Positions 1-8,476 of a DNA stretch of 64,000 nt are shown here, in pieces. The DNA comes from Streptomyces omiyaensis. Its GTDB lineage: Bacteria; Actinomycetota; Actinomycetes; Streptomycetales; Streptomycetaceae. A model generated the notes under the pieces. That model was not told the origin of the DNA, did not search any database, and saw nothing but the letters and a program-made list of their open reading frames with translations. How positions within the stretch are numbered: the stretch's first letter is position 1; each line of letters starts with the position of its first letter. The DNA lies in NCBI RefSeq assembly GCF_014650895.1, contig NZ_BMVV01000019.1:79970-143969 (forward strand), given 5' to 3'. The position numbers and the translations under genes are program-made.

Positions 1-1
1 C

Positions 2-613
2 ACCGGCAACCTCCGGGTCAACCTGTCCTGGCGGATGCGCACCTCCGACATCGAGGGCCGTTCCCGCCAGAGCGGCCGGCTGCTGCGCAACCCGGCCCAG
101 TTCTTCCGGCCCGAGGTCGTCCAGGCGCACACCCAGGGCATGGTCAACGTCGACCTGGACCTGGGCTGCCTGTACGAGCTCAAGGACGGCAGCAAGGGCG
201 TGGTGCAGCCGCTCGGCGGCTTCTTCGGCGACCTCAACGCGGCCCCGTACGTGAAGCTGAGCGGCGACGACCGCTTCGGCGCCCCCTCCGGGGAGACGAT
301 CTTCGTCAACCTCGATCACAAGGACCGGATCAAGCGGCTGCTCTTCTTCGCGTACATCTACGACCAGACCCCGGCCTTCGACCGGACCCACGCGAAGATC
401 ACGCTCTACCCGAGCAACGGCCCCCGGATCGAGATCGACCTCGACGAGCGCGCCCCGCAGGCCCGCTCCTGCGCCGTCTTCTCGGTGGACAACAGCAAGG
501 ACGAGCTACTGGTCCGGCGCGAGGTGCGGTTCGTCTACGGCTTCCAGGCCGAGTTGGACCGCCTCTACGGCTGGGGACTCCAGTGGGGCCGCGGCTACAA
601 GTCCAAGACGTGA
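2..613 (+). CDS. TerA-like tellurium-resistance/stress protein, C-terminal part (5' cut by window)
   Basis: The reading frame is open from base 2 and runs to TGA at 611-613, so the gene starts upstream. The visible ~203 residues begin with GNLRVNLSW and contain a TerD-fold jelly-roll half: a DLDLGCLYEL strand, a GDDRFGA segment typical of the acidic Ca2+-binding loop, and IFVNLDHKDRIKRLLFFAYIY. The tail LDRLYGWGLQWGRGYK resembles the end of TerA rather than of short TerD/TerE proteins. TerA and TerD proteins are cytosolic Ca2+-binding factors in tellurite, phage and stress responses. It is convergent with the next TerD gene. Family assignment is strong; the exact subfamily (TerA versus long TerD) is inferred. 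Confidence 0.85.
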   Translation, partial: TGNLRVNLSWRMRTSDIEGRSRQSGRLLRNPAQFFRPEVVQAHTQGMVNVDLDLGCLYELKDGSKGVVQPLGGFFGDLNAAPYVKLSGDDRFGAPSGETIFVNLDHKDRIKRLLFFAYIYDQTPAFDRTHAKITLYPSNGPRIEIDLDERAPQARSCAVFSVDNSKDELLVRREVRFVYGFQAELDRLYGWGLQWGRGYKSKT

Positions 614-702
614 CCGCGGCCCTCGGCGGCCCACCGGGGGCCTCGCCGGCCGGCGGGCCGCCCGGGCGGCCCGGGCCGGTCCCGCCGGCCGGACCGCGGC
701 CG

Positions 703-1599
703 TCAGCGGCCCTGGAACTGCGGACCCATCGGCGGCATCCGGAACTCGGCGACCGGCTCCGGCCCGTGCGAGGCGTGCACGGGCTGCGGATAGCCGTACG
801 CGGGCCCCGGGCCCGGCGCCGGCTCCTGCGGGTAGCCGTAGGAGGGCGCCCGGTCGGGCATCGGCGGCAGGGGCGGCGACGGCGGCACGGGCGTGTGGAC
901 CACGGTCATGTCGAGGTCCGGGTGCCCCGCGGAGCCCGTACCGGCCCCGGAGGCGGCCCCGGCGTCGATCAGGGCGGTCTCGGCGGCCGAGGCGTCCCCG
1001 GGGGCCCCGGAGGCCGCCCCGTCGCCCGTGGGCGCCTCCTCGGGGGCCTCGTCCACCGAGATGCCGAAGTCCGTCGCCAGGCCCACCAGGCCGGTCGGAT
1101 AGCCCTGGCCGACCGCGCGGAACTTCCACCCGTCGCCCCGGCGGTACAGCTCGCCGCAGATGACGGCGGTCTCCTCGCCGGTCTCGGCCGTCACGTCGAA
1201 GAGCGCCAGCGGCTCCCGCTCGGGCGTGACCGCGGCGTCGTACAGGAGGATCCTCAGGTCCGTCACGGCACGGAAGGTGCCGCCGTCCGAGGAGGCGGCG
1301 AGCACCACCCGGTCGATGGACGGGTCGAGCGCGGCGAGGTCGGCCTCGACGGTGTCCGTCAGCGCCTCGGCGACCCGCTTCTTCGGCAGCCGCCGCACCA
1401 GCCCCGAGGGGTGACGCGGCTGGTTGTAGAAGACGAAGTCCTCGTCGGAGCGGACGCGCCCGTCGGTCCCGAGGACCAGGGCCGAGGCGTCCACGTCGGG
1501 GACCCCGGGGCCCGGGGTCCAGCGGAGCACGGCCCGTACGGCCGCGGTGTCGAGAGGGACGTTGGAGCCCTTCAGCATCGCGTGCGTCATGACGGCCAT
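703..1599 (-). CDS. TerD family protein with proline-rich C-terminal tail
   Basis: 298 residues from the ATG at 1599. That start is preferred over longer ones because AGGAGG lies 5 nt before it; further in-frame ATGs follow at 1590 and 1578. The N-terminal ~170 residues form a TerD domain: the first strand (MLKGSNVPL), the loop DEDFVFYNQPRHPSG where family members bind Ca2+, then VDRVVLAASSDGG and GELYRRGDGWKFRAVGQGY. The remaining ~120 residues are an Ala/Pro/Gly-rich tail ending in YGYPQ-type repeats, probably disordered. It diverges from the citrate-lyase-like gene across a 339-bp spacer. TerD proteins are proposed Ca2+/metal sensors. Specific function here is unknown. Confidence 0.9.
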   Translation of the reverse strand: MAVMTHAMLKGSNVPLDTAAVRAVLRWTPGPGVPDVDASALVLGTDGRVRSDEDFVFYNQPRHPSGLVRRLPKKRVAEALTDTVEADLAALDPSIDRVVLAASSDGGTFRAVTDLRILLYDAAVTPEREPLALFDVTAETGEETAVICGELYRRGDGWKFRAVGQGYPTGLVGLATDFGISVDEAPEEAPTGDGAASGAPGDASAAETALIDAGAASGAGTGSAGHPDLDMTVVHTPVPPSPPLPPMPDRAPSYGYPQEPAPGPGPAYGYPQPVHASHGPEPVAEFRMPPMGPQFQGR

Positions 1600-1938
1600 C
1601 CTGCCCTCCTGCCCGACCGGGGGACAACGCGGGGGCACCACGGGTAGCGGAGCCGCCGCCACCGCCCCGCCTCCGGACGCTCCTCCGGGCGCGCGCACCC
1701 GGCGTAACCGGGCGGCGCGCGGGGCGGCGCCCGGGAAGGGCAGGGACGGGAGGGGCGGGCGGGGCGGCGGGCGGGAAGGGCGGGGACGGGGGGACGGGAG
1801 AGGCGGGAGAACATGCGGGGACGCGACGGGGAGGGGTTACCTGGATTTCATGAGGAGTGGGAACTACGGACACCCGCACCTACGTACTATTACCGGCCAC
1901 GTGTCATCAGGGCCCAGGCAAGCAGACGGGGGACTTAC
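1600..1938. other. Divergent intergenic region with G-tract
   Basis: This 339-bp spacer lies between two divergent starts (1599 minus, 1939 plus) and must hold both promoters. Bases 1732-1812 are a run of imperfect G-tract repeats (GGGAAGGGCAGGGACGGG-like units) on the plus strand that could form G-quadruplexes. Just downstream the sequence becomes much less GC-rich (ggatttcatgagg, then cctacgtactattacc), which is a likely promoter zone for the plus-strand operon. I see no gene here. Confidence 0.5.
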
Positions 1939-3114
1939 ATGCGTCATTTCGGGCAGATCCCGTCCGCGGTGCGGACCGGGCTCTTCCACCGCGAGCCGGC
2001 CGAGTTCACCGCCGACTCGCCCGCCCGCACGCTCGCGGTCGCCCTCGGCGCCACCCTCTACAGCCCGGCCACCCGGCCCCGCCTCGCCGACGACATCCGC
2101 AAGCAGGCCGGACGCGGCGTCGTCTCCATGGTCCTCTGCCTGGAGGATTCGATCAGCGACGCCGACGTCGAGGCGGGCGAGGCCAACCTCGTCCGCCAGT
2201 TCCGCGACCTCGCCGACGGGCGCGCCGCGGGCGGCCCCGACGTCCCGCTCCTCTTCGTCCGGGTCCGCGAACCCCGCCAGATCACCGACCTCACCGCCCG
2301 CCTCGGCGACACCGTCGGCCTGCTGTCCGGATTCGTACTGCCCAAATTCACCGAGGCCCGCGGCGCCGCCTTCCTCGAAGCCCTCACCCGGGCCGAGCAC
2401 ACCGCCGGACGCCGGCTCTACGCCATGCCCGTCCTGGAGTCCCCCGAGCTCCTCCACCTGGAGACCCGGGCCGAGACCCTCGCCGGCATCGCCTCGATCA
2501 CCGACAAGTACCGCGACCGCGTCCTCGCCCTCCGCCTCGGCGTCACCGACTTCTGCTCCGCCTACGGACTCCGCCGCTCGCCCGACATGACCGCCTACGA
2601 CGTCAAGGTCGTGGCCCACGTCATCGCCGACGTCGTCAACGTCCTCGGCCGCGCCGACGGCACCGGCTTCACCATCACCGGCCCCGTCTGGGAGTACTTC
2701 CGCCCCGGCGAGCGCATGTTCAAGCCCCAGCTGCGCCGCAGCCCCTTCCTGGAGGGCCGCGCCGAGGACCTGCGCACCGCGCTCATCGAGCACGACATGG
2801 ACGGCCTGCTCCGCGAGATCGAGCTCGACCGCGCCAACGGCCTCCTCGGCAAGACCTGCATCCACCCCACCCACGTGCTGCCCGTCCACGCCCTGTCCGT
2901 GGTCAGCCACGAGGAGTGGAGCGACGCCCAGGACATCCTGCGGCCGGAACAGGGCGGCGGCGGCGTGCTCCGATCCGCCTACACGAACAAGATGAACGAA
3001 GTGAAACCGCACCGCGCCTGGGCAGAACGCACCCTGGTGCGCGCCGAGGCCTTCGGCGTCGCCCGCGAGGACGTCGGTTTCGTGGAACTGCTCACCGCCG
3101 GCCTCGCCGGCTGA
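1939..3114 (+). CDS. HpcH/HpaI aldolase / citrate-lyase-beta-like enzyme of the Ter biosynthetic module
   Basis: 391 residues from ATG 1939, which has GGGGGA 5 nt upstream; an earlier ATG at 1813 would add an unconserved tail. The TIM-barrel CitE-like fold is indicated by MVLCLEDSISDADVE (~70), LFVRVREPRQI (~110), AMPVLESPELL (~165) with a metal-binding Glu, and GKTCIHPTHVLPVHAL near the end. The family catalyses C-C lyase or aldol chemistry on acyl-CoA or keto-acid substrates. It starts a three-gene set (spacing 18 bp, then a 4-nt overlap) with a phosphoribosyltransferase/StiP fusion and a HAD phosphatase. Anantharaman, Iyer and Aravind described this set near ter genes as a probable pathway for a nucleoside-like metabolite. 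Substrate unknown. Confidence 0.88.
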   Translation: MRHFGQIPSAVRTGLFHREPAEFTADSPARTLAVALGATLYSPATRPRLADDIRKQAGRGVVSMVLCLEDSISDADVEAGEANLVRQFRDLADGRAAGGPDVPLLFVRVREPRQITDLTARLGDTVGLLSGFVLPKFTEARGAAFLEALTRAEHTAGRRLYAMPVLESPELLHLETRAETLAGIASITDKYRDRVLALRLGVTDFCSAYGLRRSPDMTAYDVKVVAHVIADVVNVLGRADGTGFTITGPVWEYFRPGERMFKPQLRRSPFLEGRAEDLRTALIEHDMDGLLREIELDRANGLLGKTCIHPTHVLPVHALSVVSHEEWSDAQDILRPEQGGGGVLRSAYTNKMNEVKPHRAWAERTLVRAEAFGVAREDVGFVELLTAGLAG

Positions 3115-3132
3115 CGAAAGGACTGCGGCGAC

Positions 3133-5736
3133 GTGGTGTGGACCGGAACGTGGGTCGCGGAGCGGCTCGGCGTCGAACTGATCGGCGACGAGGAGCTGCC
3201 GGCCCTCTTGGGCCTCGCCCTGCGCCGCAACCCCAAGCGGGCCCACCTGCTCGTCTCCAGCGTGCTCGGCAAGCACGTGCCGCAGCACCCCTCCGTCGTC
3301 TACGGCACCGGCCTCGGCCTCGGCCTGCGGGTCCGCGAGCTCCTCGGCGCGCGGGAGGCCGAGAGGGCCGTCGTCCTCGGATACGCCGAGACCGCCACCG
3401 CCCTCGGCCACGCCGTCGCCGACGGCCTCGGCACCGCCCCGTACCTGCACTCCACCCGCCGCCCCGTCGCCGGCGTGGCCACCGCGGGCGGCTTCGAGGA
3501 GTCCCACTCGCACGCCACCTCGCACCTGCTGCTCCCCGAGGACCCGGAGCTCCTGGCCGGCGAGGGGCCGCTGGTCCTCGTCGACGACGAGTTCTCCACC
3601 GGCAACACCGTCCTCAACACCATCCGCGGCCTCCACGAGCGCTACCCCCGCGAGCGGTACGTCGTCGTCGCCCTCGTCGACATGCGCGGCCCCGCCGACC
3701 GCGAGCGGCTCACCGACTTCGCCGCCGAGATCGGCGCCCGCGTCGACCTGCTCAGCCTCGCCGCCGGCACCGTCGGCCTCCCCGACGGGGTCCTCGCCCG
3801 GGGCCAGGAGCTCGTCGCCCGGCACGAGCCCCCGCACGGGGCGGCCCCCGCCCCGCGCTCCCGCGGCGGCTTCACCGCCGTCGCCGCACCCGTCCGCGTC
3901 GACCTCGACTGGCCCGCGGAGCTCCCCGACGGCGGCCGGCACGGCTTCACCCCCGCCCACCGCGCCCGCCTGGAGGGCGCGCTGCCGGCGATGACCCAGG
4001 CCCTCGCCGAGGCGCTCGCCCTCGGCACGGCCGACCCGGCCCCGCTCCCCGGCCACGGCCCCGCCGGCGCCCCCCGGGTCCTCGTCCTCGGCTTCGAGGA
4101 GCTCATGTACGCACCCCTGCGGCTCGCCGGGGCCCTGGAGGACGCCGGGCTCGACGTCCGCTACTCCACCACCACCCGCTCGCCCGTCCTCGCGGTCGAC
4201 GACCCCGGCTACGCCATCCGCACCCGGCTCGTCTTCCCCGCCCACGACACCCCCGCCGACGGCCCCGGCGAGCGCTACGCCTACAACGTGGCGGGCGGCG
4301 GCTACGACGCCGTCGTCGCCGTCGTCGACTCGGCCGCCGACACCCCCGAACTGCACGCCCCCGAGGGACTGCTCGCCCAGCTCGCCGCGCACATCCCGCA
4401 CGTCGTCCTGGCGGTCGTCCCCTCGTACGCACCGCACCCGCAGGCGGCCGCGGAACCGGTCGCCGACACCGCATCGGAAGCGATCCGAACGGAACCGTTC
4501 GCCGCCCCCGCGTCCGGAGCGATCCGATCCGAAGCTCCCGAAGCTCCCGAAGCGATCCGATCCGAAGCTCCCGAAAGGAGCTCCATGCTGCCCGAGCCCC
4601 TCCGCGGCCCCGCCTTCTCGTCGTACGCACCCGAAGAGGTCGGCTGGCTGCTCCAGGACCTCTCGGACGCCGAGCTGGAGGCGCCCACCGAGGAACGCGA
4701 GGAAGCCATCCAGAGCGGCGGCGCGCACTACGCCGAGTCGCTGCCCGTCGAGTACCAGCCGAGCGCCCGCTACCAGGAGCTCTTCCACAGCGCCCTGGAG
4801 TCCTCCGCCGCCCGCATCGCGCACGCGGTCGGCACCGTCACCGAGACCGTCCTCGCCGAGAAGCCCGGCCGGCCCGTCCTCGTCTCCCTCGCCCGCGCCG
4901 GCACCCCCGTCGGCGTCCTCATGCGCCGCTGGGCCCGACGGCGCCACGGCCTCGACCTGCCCCACTACGCCGTCTCCATCGTCCGCGGCCGCGGCATCGA
5001 CGCCAACGCCCTGCGCTGGCTCGCCGCCCACCACGACCCGGCCGACGTCGTCTTCGTCGACGGCTGGACCGGCAAGGGCGCCATCACCCGCGAACTCGCC
5101 GCCGCGCTCAGGGAGTCCGAGGAGTTCGCCGGCTTCGACCCGGAGATCGCGGTCCTCGCCGACCCCGGCTCCTGCGTCCGCACCTACGGCACCCGCGAGG
5201 ACTTCCTCATCCCCTCCGCGTGCCTCAACTCCACCGTCTCCGGCCTGATATCGCGTACGGTGCTCCGCTCCGACCTGGTCGGCCCGGACGACTTCCACGG
5301 CGCCAAGTTCTACCGCGAGCTGGAAGGGGCCGACGTCTCCGGCGCCTTCCTCGACGCCGTCGAGGCCCGCTTCGACGAGGTCGCCGCCACCGTCGACACC
5401 GACGTGAAGGACCTCCTCGCCACCGACCGCACCCCCACCTGGGAGGGCTGGGCCGCCGTCGAGCGGATCAGCGAGGAGTACGGCATCCACGACGTGAACC
5501 TCGTCAAGCCGGGCGTCGGCGAGACCACCCGCGTCCTCCTCCGCCGCGTCCCCTGGAAGATCCTCGCCCAGCGCGGCGCCGGCGCCGACCTCGCCCACGT
5601 CCGCCTCCTGGCGGAACAGCGCGGCGTCCCGGTGGAGGAGGTCGACGGCCTCCCGTACACCTGCGTCGGCCTGATCCACCCCCAGTACACCAGGGGCGCG
5701 ACGGGCGCCGACGGCAAGGCGGTGGCGTCCCGATGA
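3133..5736 (+). CDS. Fused phosphoribosyltransferase-TRSP and StiP-type phosphoribosyltransferase protein
   Basis: 867 residues from GTG 3133. Residues ~1-250 are a phosphoribosyltransferase with the PRPP loop VDDEFSTGNT (~150-159). Residues ~320-455 are the TRSP domain; its name-giving Thr-Arg-Ser-Pro is at 348-351. Residues ~485-867 are a StiP/PRTase_1 domain with a second PRPP-loop-like segment, FVDGWTGKGAI (~641-651). In many relatives these halves are two genes. Here the junction (residues ~448-484) is a low-complexity linker encoded by direct repeats, followed by a good Shine-Dalgarno and an in-frame ATG at 4585, so the second half may also be made alone (383 residues). The stop overlaps the HAD start (ATGA). 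Domain calls are strong; the fusion's functional meaning is inferred. Confidence 0.88.
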   Translation: MVWTGTWVAERLGVELIGDEELPALLGLALRRNPKRAHLLVSSVLGKHVPQHPSVVYGTGLGLGLRVRELLGAREAERAVVLGYAETATALGHAVADGLGTAPYLHSTRRPVAGVATAGGFEESHSHATSHLLLPEDPELLAGEGPLVLVDDEFSTGNTVLNTIRGLHERYPRERYVVVALVDMRGPADRERLTDFAAEIGARVDLLSLAAGTVGLPDGVLARGQELVARHEPPHGAAPAPRSRGGFTAVAAPVRVDLDWPAELPDGGRHGFTPAHRARLEGALPAMTQALAEALALGTADPAPLPGHGPAGAPRVLVLGFEELMYAPLRLAGALEDAGLDVRYSTTTRSPVLAVDDPGYAIRTRLVFPAHDTPADGPGERYAYNVAGGGYDAVVAVVDSAADTPELHAPEGLLAQLAAHIPHVVLAVVPSYAPHPQAAAEPVADTASEAIRTEPFAAPASGAIRSEAPEAPEAIRSEAPERSSMLPEPLRGPAFSSYAPEEVGWLLQDLSDAELEAPTEEREEAIQSGGAHYAESLPVEYQPSARYQELFHSALESSAARIAHAVGTVTETVLAEKPGRPVLVSLARAGTPVGVLMRRWARRRHGLDLPHYAVSIVRGRGIDANALRWLAAHHDPADVVFVDGWTGKGAITRELAAALRESEEFAGFDPEIAVLADPGSCVRTYGTREDFLIPSACLNSTVSGLISRTVLRSDLVGPDDFHGAKFYRELEGADVSGAFLDAVEARFDEVAATVDTDVKDLLATDRTPTWEGWAAVERISEEYGIHDVNLVKPGVGETTRVLLRRVPWKILAQRGAGADLAHVRLLAEQRGVPVEEVDGLPYTCVGLIHPQYTRGATGADGKAVASR
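4518..4575 (+). repeat. 33-bp-spaced 25-bp direct repeat inside the PRTase/StiP linker
   Basis: Two identical 25-bp copies, 4518-4542 and 4551-4575, begin AGCGATCCGATCCGAAGCTC. A shorter diverged copy starts at 4479. The unit is read in frame as a Ser/Glu/Ala/Pro/Ile/Arg-rich linker. Immediately after the second copy comes AAAGGAGCTCC then ATG (4585), so the repeat looks like former intergenic DNA. Confidence 0.85.
4577..4587 (+). promoter_or_regulatory. Internal ribosome binding site and ATG for a separate StiP domain
   Basis: GGAG (4577-4580), within AAAGGAG, is followed 4 nt later by ATG at 4585, in frame with the 867-residue fusion. Downstream codons (MLPEPLRGPAFSSYAPEE) match the usual N terminus of stand-alone StiP proteins. 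This suggests that translation can start here, giving a second product of 383 residues, or that the fusion arose recently by loss of a stop codon. Confidence 0.6.
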
Positions 5737-6689
5737 CCACGATCCCGACGACGACTCCGGCCACTCCGACGACTCCGACGACTCCGGCGGCGACTCCGGC
5801 CGGCGACGCGCTCCCGGACGCGGCTCGGGAGACGCTCCCCGCCGTGGCCCCGGAGAGGCTGCCCGCCGTGACCCCCGCTTCCGGCACGACCCTGGTCGCC
5901 AGCGACCTCGACCGCACCCTCATCTACTCGACCGCGGCCCTCGCCCTCGGCATGCCGGACGCGCAGGCGCCCCGGCTGCTGTGCGTCGAGGTCCACGAGT
6001 CCAAGCCGCTCTCGTACATGACGGAGGAGGCCGCCGAACTCCTCGCGGCCCTCACCGCCGAGACCGTCTTCGTGCCCACCACGACCCGCACGCGCAAGCA
6101 GTACCAGCGCATCCAACTCCCGGGCACCACACCCAGGTACGCGATCTGCGCCAACGGCGGGCACATCCTCGTCGACGGCGTCACCGACGCCGACTGGCAC
6201 GCCTCGGTCGTCCGCAGGCTCGCCGAGGAGTGCGCCCCGCTCTCCGAGATCCGTGCCTACCTCACCGCGACGACGGACCTCTCGTGGGTGCGCAAGCACC
6301 GGGTCGCCGAGGACCTCTTCGCCTACCTGGTCGTCGACCGCGAGCGGCTCCCCGAGGACTGGCTGGACCGCTTCGGCGCCTGGGCCGGCGACCGTGGCTG
6401 GACGGTCTCGCTCCAGGGCCGCAAGGTGTACGCGGTGCCGAAGCCGCTGACCAAGAGCGCCGCCGTCCGGGAGGTCGCCCGCCGCACCGGCGCCGCGCTC
6501 ACCCTCGCCGCCGGCGACTCGCTCCTCGACGCGGACCTGCTGCTCGCCGCGGACCGCGCCTGGCGCCCGGGCCACGGCGAACTCGCCGACACCGCGTGGA
6601 CCGCCCCCCACCTCGACGTCCTCGCGGAGCGGGGCGTCGCGGCGGGCGAGGAGATCCTCCGCCGCTTCCGCGCGGCGGTCTCGGGCTGA
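5733..6689 (+). CDS. HAD-superfamily phosphatase of the Ter biosynthetic module
   Basis: 318 residues; ATG 5733 overlaps the upstream stop (ATGA), so translation is probably coupled. After a ~50-residue Thr/Pro/Ala-rich leader the HAD core begins: ASDLDRTLIYS with nucleophile and acid Asp58/Asp60, FVPTTTRTRKQY (motif II Thr region), a cap domain, a motif III Lys near KPLTKSAAVRE, and motif IV AAGDSLLDADLLLAAD. This arrangement is of the Cof/sucrose-phosphatase-like type. It probably dephosphorylates a phosphoribosyl intermediate made by the two preceding enzymes; that substrate is inferred from context only. The gene ends exactly where the convergent FmdB-like gene ends: both stops sit in a GGCTGATCAGCC palindrome (6684-6695). 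Confidence 0.88.
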   Translation: MTTIPTTTPATPTTPTTPAATPAGDALPDAARETLPAVAPERLPAVTPASGTTLVASDLDRTLIYSTAALALGMPDAQAPRLLCVEVHESKPLSYMTEEAAELLAALTAETVFVPTTTRTRKQYQRIQLPGTTPRYAICANGGHILVDGVTDADWHASVVRRLAEECAPLSEIRAYLTATTDLSWVRKHRVAEDLFAYLVVDRERLPEDWLDRFGAWAGDRGWTVSLQGRKVYAVPKPLTKSAAVREVARRTGAALTLAAGDSLLDADLLLAADRAWRPGHGELADTAWTAPHLDVLAERGVAAGEEILRRFRAAVSG

Positions 6690-6902
6690 TCAGCCGCAGC
6701 AGCCCCCGCCGCAGCAGCCGCCTCCGCCCCCGCCCGGGGCGGGGCCGGCGGACGCCGAGCCCCCGACGGCCACGGCCGACAGCAGCTTCACGGTGTCGTC
6801 GTGCCCGGCGGGGCACGCGGCGGGCGCGGAGGACTCGGCCATCGGCCGGCTCAGCTCGAAGGTGTCCCCACAGGTCCGGCAGCGGTATTCGTAACGAGGC
6901 AT
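6690..6902 (-). CDS. FmdB-family zinc-ribbon small protein
   Basis: 70 residues starting MPRYEYRCRTCGDTFE. Cys8, Cys11, Cys30 and His34 (CPAGH) form the zinc ribbon of the FmdB/CxxC_CxxC_SSSS family of putative regulators. The normal C terminus is replaced by a Gly-rich tail with GGCCGGGCCG-type Cys pairs, which may bind metal. It is monocistronic and abuts the HAD gene stop-to-stop. The molecular role of the family is not established. Confidence 0.85.
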   Translation of the reverse strand: MPRYEYRCRTCGDTFELSRPMAESSAPAACPAGHDDTVKLLSAVAVGGSASAGPAPGGGGGGCCGGGCCG

Positions 6903-6963
6903 GGCCCCAGGTTAGCGGCGGCACCCACCGAGGGAACCCCCGCTCCACCCCCTCACCTATCCC

Positions 6964-6999
6964 CTCACCGAGCTCACCGAGCTCACCGAGCTCACCGAG
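6964..6999 (+). repeat. Four tandem copies of CTCACCGAG
   Basis: Four perfect 9-bp units fill the intergenic space just downstream of the coiled-coil gene's stop at 7001-7003. It is simple-sequence DNA with no evident function. Confidence 0.9.
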
Positions 7000-7000
7000 C

Positions 7001-8416
7001 TCAGTGGGCCCCCGCGCCCCGCTCCTCCCGGATGGCGGCGACGACACCGGCCGCCGAGGCCCGCACCGCCTCCAGCTCCATCAGGAAGTGCCAGTAGTCG
7101 GGGTGGCGCCCCTCCAGCCCGTCCACGGCCCGGTCGATCCGGGCCACGGCCTCGTCGAGGGGGCGGGCGTGGCGCGGATCGGGCTGGTTCCGGCCCTCCA
7201 TGGCGAGCCGCTGCGCGTCCCGCACCGCGAACCTCGCCCGGTCCGTCTCCGCCTTGGGGTCCTTCGCCACCGCGTCCAGCCGCCGCAGCCGCTCGCCGGC
7301 GGCGGAGACGGCCTCACCGGTCGTGTCGAGCAGCGCGCGTACGGTCGACAGCAGGGCGGTCGCGTCCGGCCACCGCTGCTCGGCGCGGGCGGCCGACGCC
7401 TCCGCGAGCCGCTCCTCGGCCTGCCGTACGGCCCCGGCGGCCTGCTCCGACACGTGCTGGAGGTCCTGCCAGCAGGCGACCGAGTACCGGCGGCGCAGCT
7501 CCGAGAGCACGGGCTCGACGGCCTCGGCGCGGGTGGTCACCGCCTGTGCCCGGGTGCGCAGGGACACCAGCCGCCTGTCGATCTCGGCGGCGCGCTCCGG
7601 CAGCCGCTCGGCCTCGGTCCGCACCGCCTCGGCGTCCCGCAGGACCCGGTCGGCCCGCTGGAGCGTCTCGGCGACGCCGTGCCGCCCGGCGCCCTCGTTC
7701 AGCCGGGTCAGCTCGGGTCCGAGCGCGGCGAGCCGGGCCGCCAGGTCATCGGCGCGCAGCCCCTTCCCGCGGACGGAGTCGAGCGCGTCGCCCGCCCCGC
7801 GCAGGGCCTGCCGGGCCCGCTCCACCGCGGGCGCGAGCCGCGCCAGCTGGGTCTCGGCCCGCCCGAGCAGCGGCGCGAGCCCCTCCTCGAAGCGGTCGAG
7901 CTCCCCCTTGACCCGCTCCAGCTCCCCCCGGGCCCGGTCGAGCTCGCCCCGGGCCCGCACGGCGGTCCCGGCGTCGAGCTCGTCCCGGTCGAGGTCGTGC
8001 GCGTCGACGGCCGAGATGTAGGCGCGCGACACCTCGTCGATCCGCCGCCCGAGCGCCTCGAACCCCTCGACGGCCCGCAGGGCCTCACCGGTCCCGTCGA
8101 CGGCGGTGATCGTCTCTATGGTGATCCGCAGCCCCCGCTGAGCCGTGTCGAGCTCGTAGAACGCGGCGGCCGCCGCGTCCTTCGCGGCCTGCGCCTCGGC
8201 CCGCTGGCTCTCCCCCCGCCCCCCGAACCACCGCCGGCCGCCCCCACCGGCGAACGACTGCGGCACCAGCACCCCGACGAGCACCGGCAACAGCACCGCC
8301 AGCCGCACCGCCGCCCCACCCCTGGACGCCACCCTGCCCCTCACGTCGCCAGCCGCCACGACCCTCTCCCGTGCTGTCTCCACCGCGCCCAGCCGCCCGG
8401 ACGCCCATTCTCCCAC
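7001..8416 (-). CDS. Membrane-anchored coiled-coil protein of unknown function
   Basis: 471 residues if started at ATG 8416 (GGGGG about 8 nt upstream); GTG starts inside the first 25 residues are possible. One hydrophobic segment near the N terminus (about residues 38-57, LAVLLPVLVGVLVPQSFAGG) is followed by ~380 residues of highly charged Arg/Glu/Ala helices with heptad-like spacing (ARGELDRARGELERVKGELD). This indicates a long coiled coil, probably outside the membrane. There are no catalytic motifs. I do not recognise the family beyond seeing that it is a typical conserved actinobacterial hypothetical. It is transcribed away from the tRNA-Val gene. Confidence 0.75.
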   Translation of the reverse strand: MGEWASGRLGAVETARERVVAAGDVRGRVASRGGAAVRLAVLLPVLVGVLVPQSFAGGGGRRWFGGRGESQRAEAQAAKDAAAAAFYELDTAQRGLRITIETITAVDGTGEALRAVEGFEALGRRIDEVSRAYISAVDAHDLDRDELDAGTAVRARGELDRARGELERVKGELDRFEEGLAPLLGRAETQLARLAPAVERARQALRGAGDALDSVRGKGLRADDLAARLAALGPELTRLNEGAGRHGVAETLQRADRVLRDAEAVRTEAERLPERAAEIDRRLVSLRTRAQAVTTRAEAVEPVLSELRRRYSVACWQDLQHVSEQAAGAVRQAEERLAEASAARAEQRWPDATALLSTVRALLDTTGEAVSAAGERLRRLDAVAKDPKAETDRARFAVRDAQRLAMEGRNQPDPRHARPLDEAVARIDRAVDGLEGRHPDYWHFLMELEAVRASAAGVVAAIREERGAGAH

Positions 8417-8476
8417 CCCCTAGGGACGAACACACGGCCCCATCAGTTCGCCCCACCCCTCCCCACCCACACGCGT

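Noticed and set aside
506..1879. 457-residue minus-strand open frame
   Set aside because: Overlaps the TerD gene in another frame; Arg/Pro-rich with no motif.
1864..5679. 1271-residue open frame on the minus strand
   Set aside because: Opposite-strand shadow of the ter operon; Glu/Gly/Asp/Val composition comes from reversed GC-biased codons.
1857..6689. One 1610-residue open frame through the whole ter module
   Set aside because: Only its last 318 residues (HAD, from 5733) are real. The rest is Arg/Pro-rich shadow of the citrate-lyase and PRTase genes.
6964..6999. CRISPR-like repeats (also 15471-15570, 20131-20211, 23925-24060)
   Set aside because: Repeats are contiguous, 9-20 bp, without unique spacers, and there are no cas genes.
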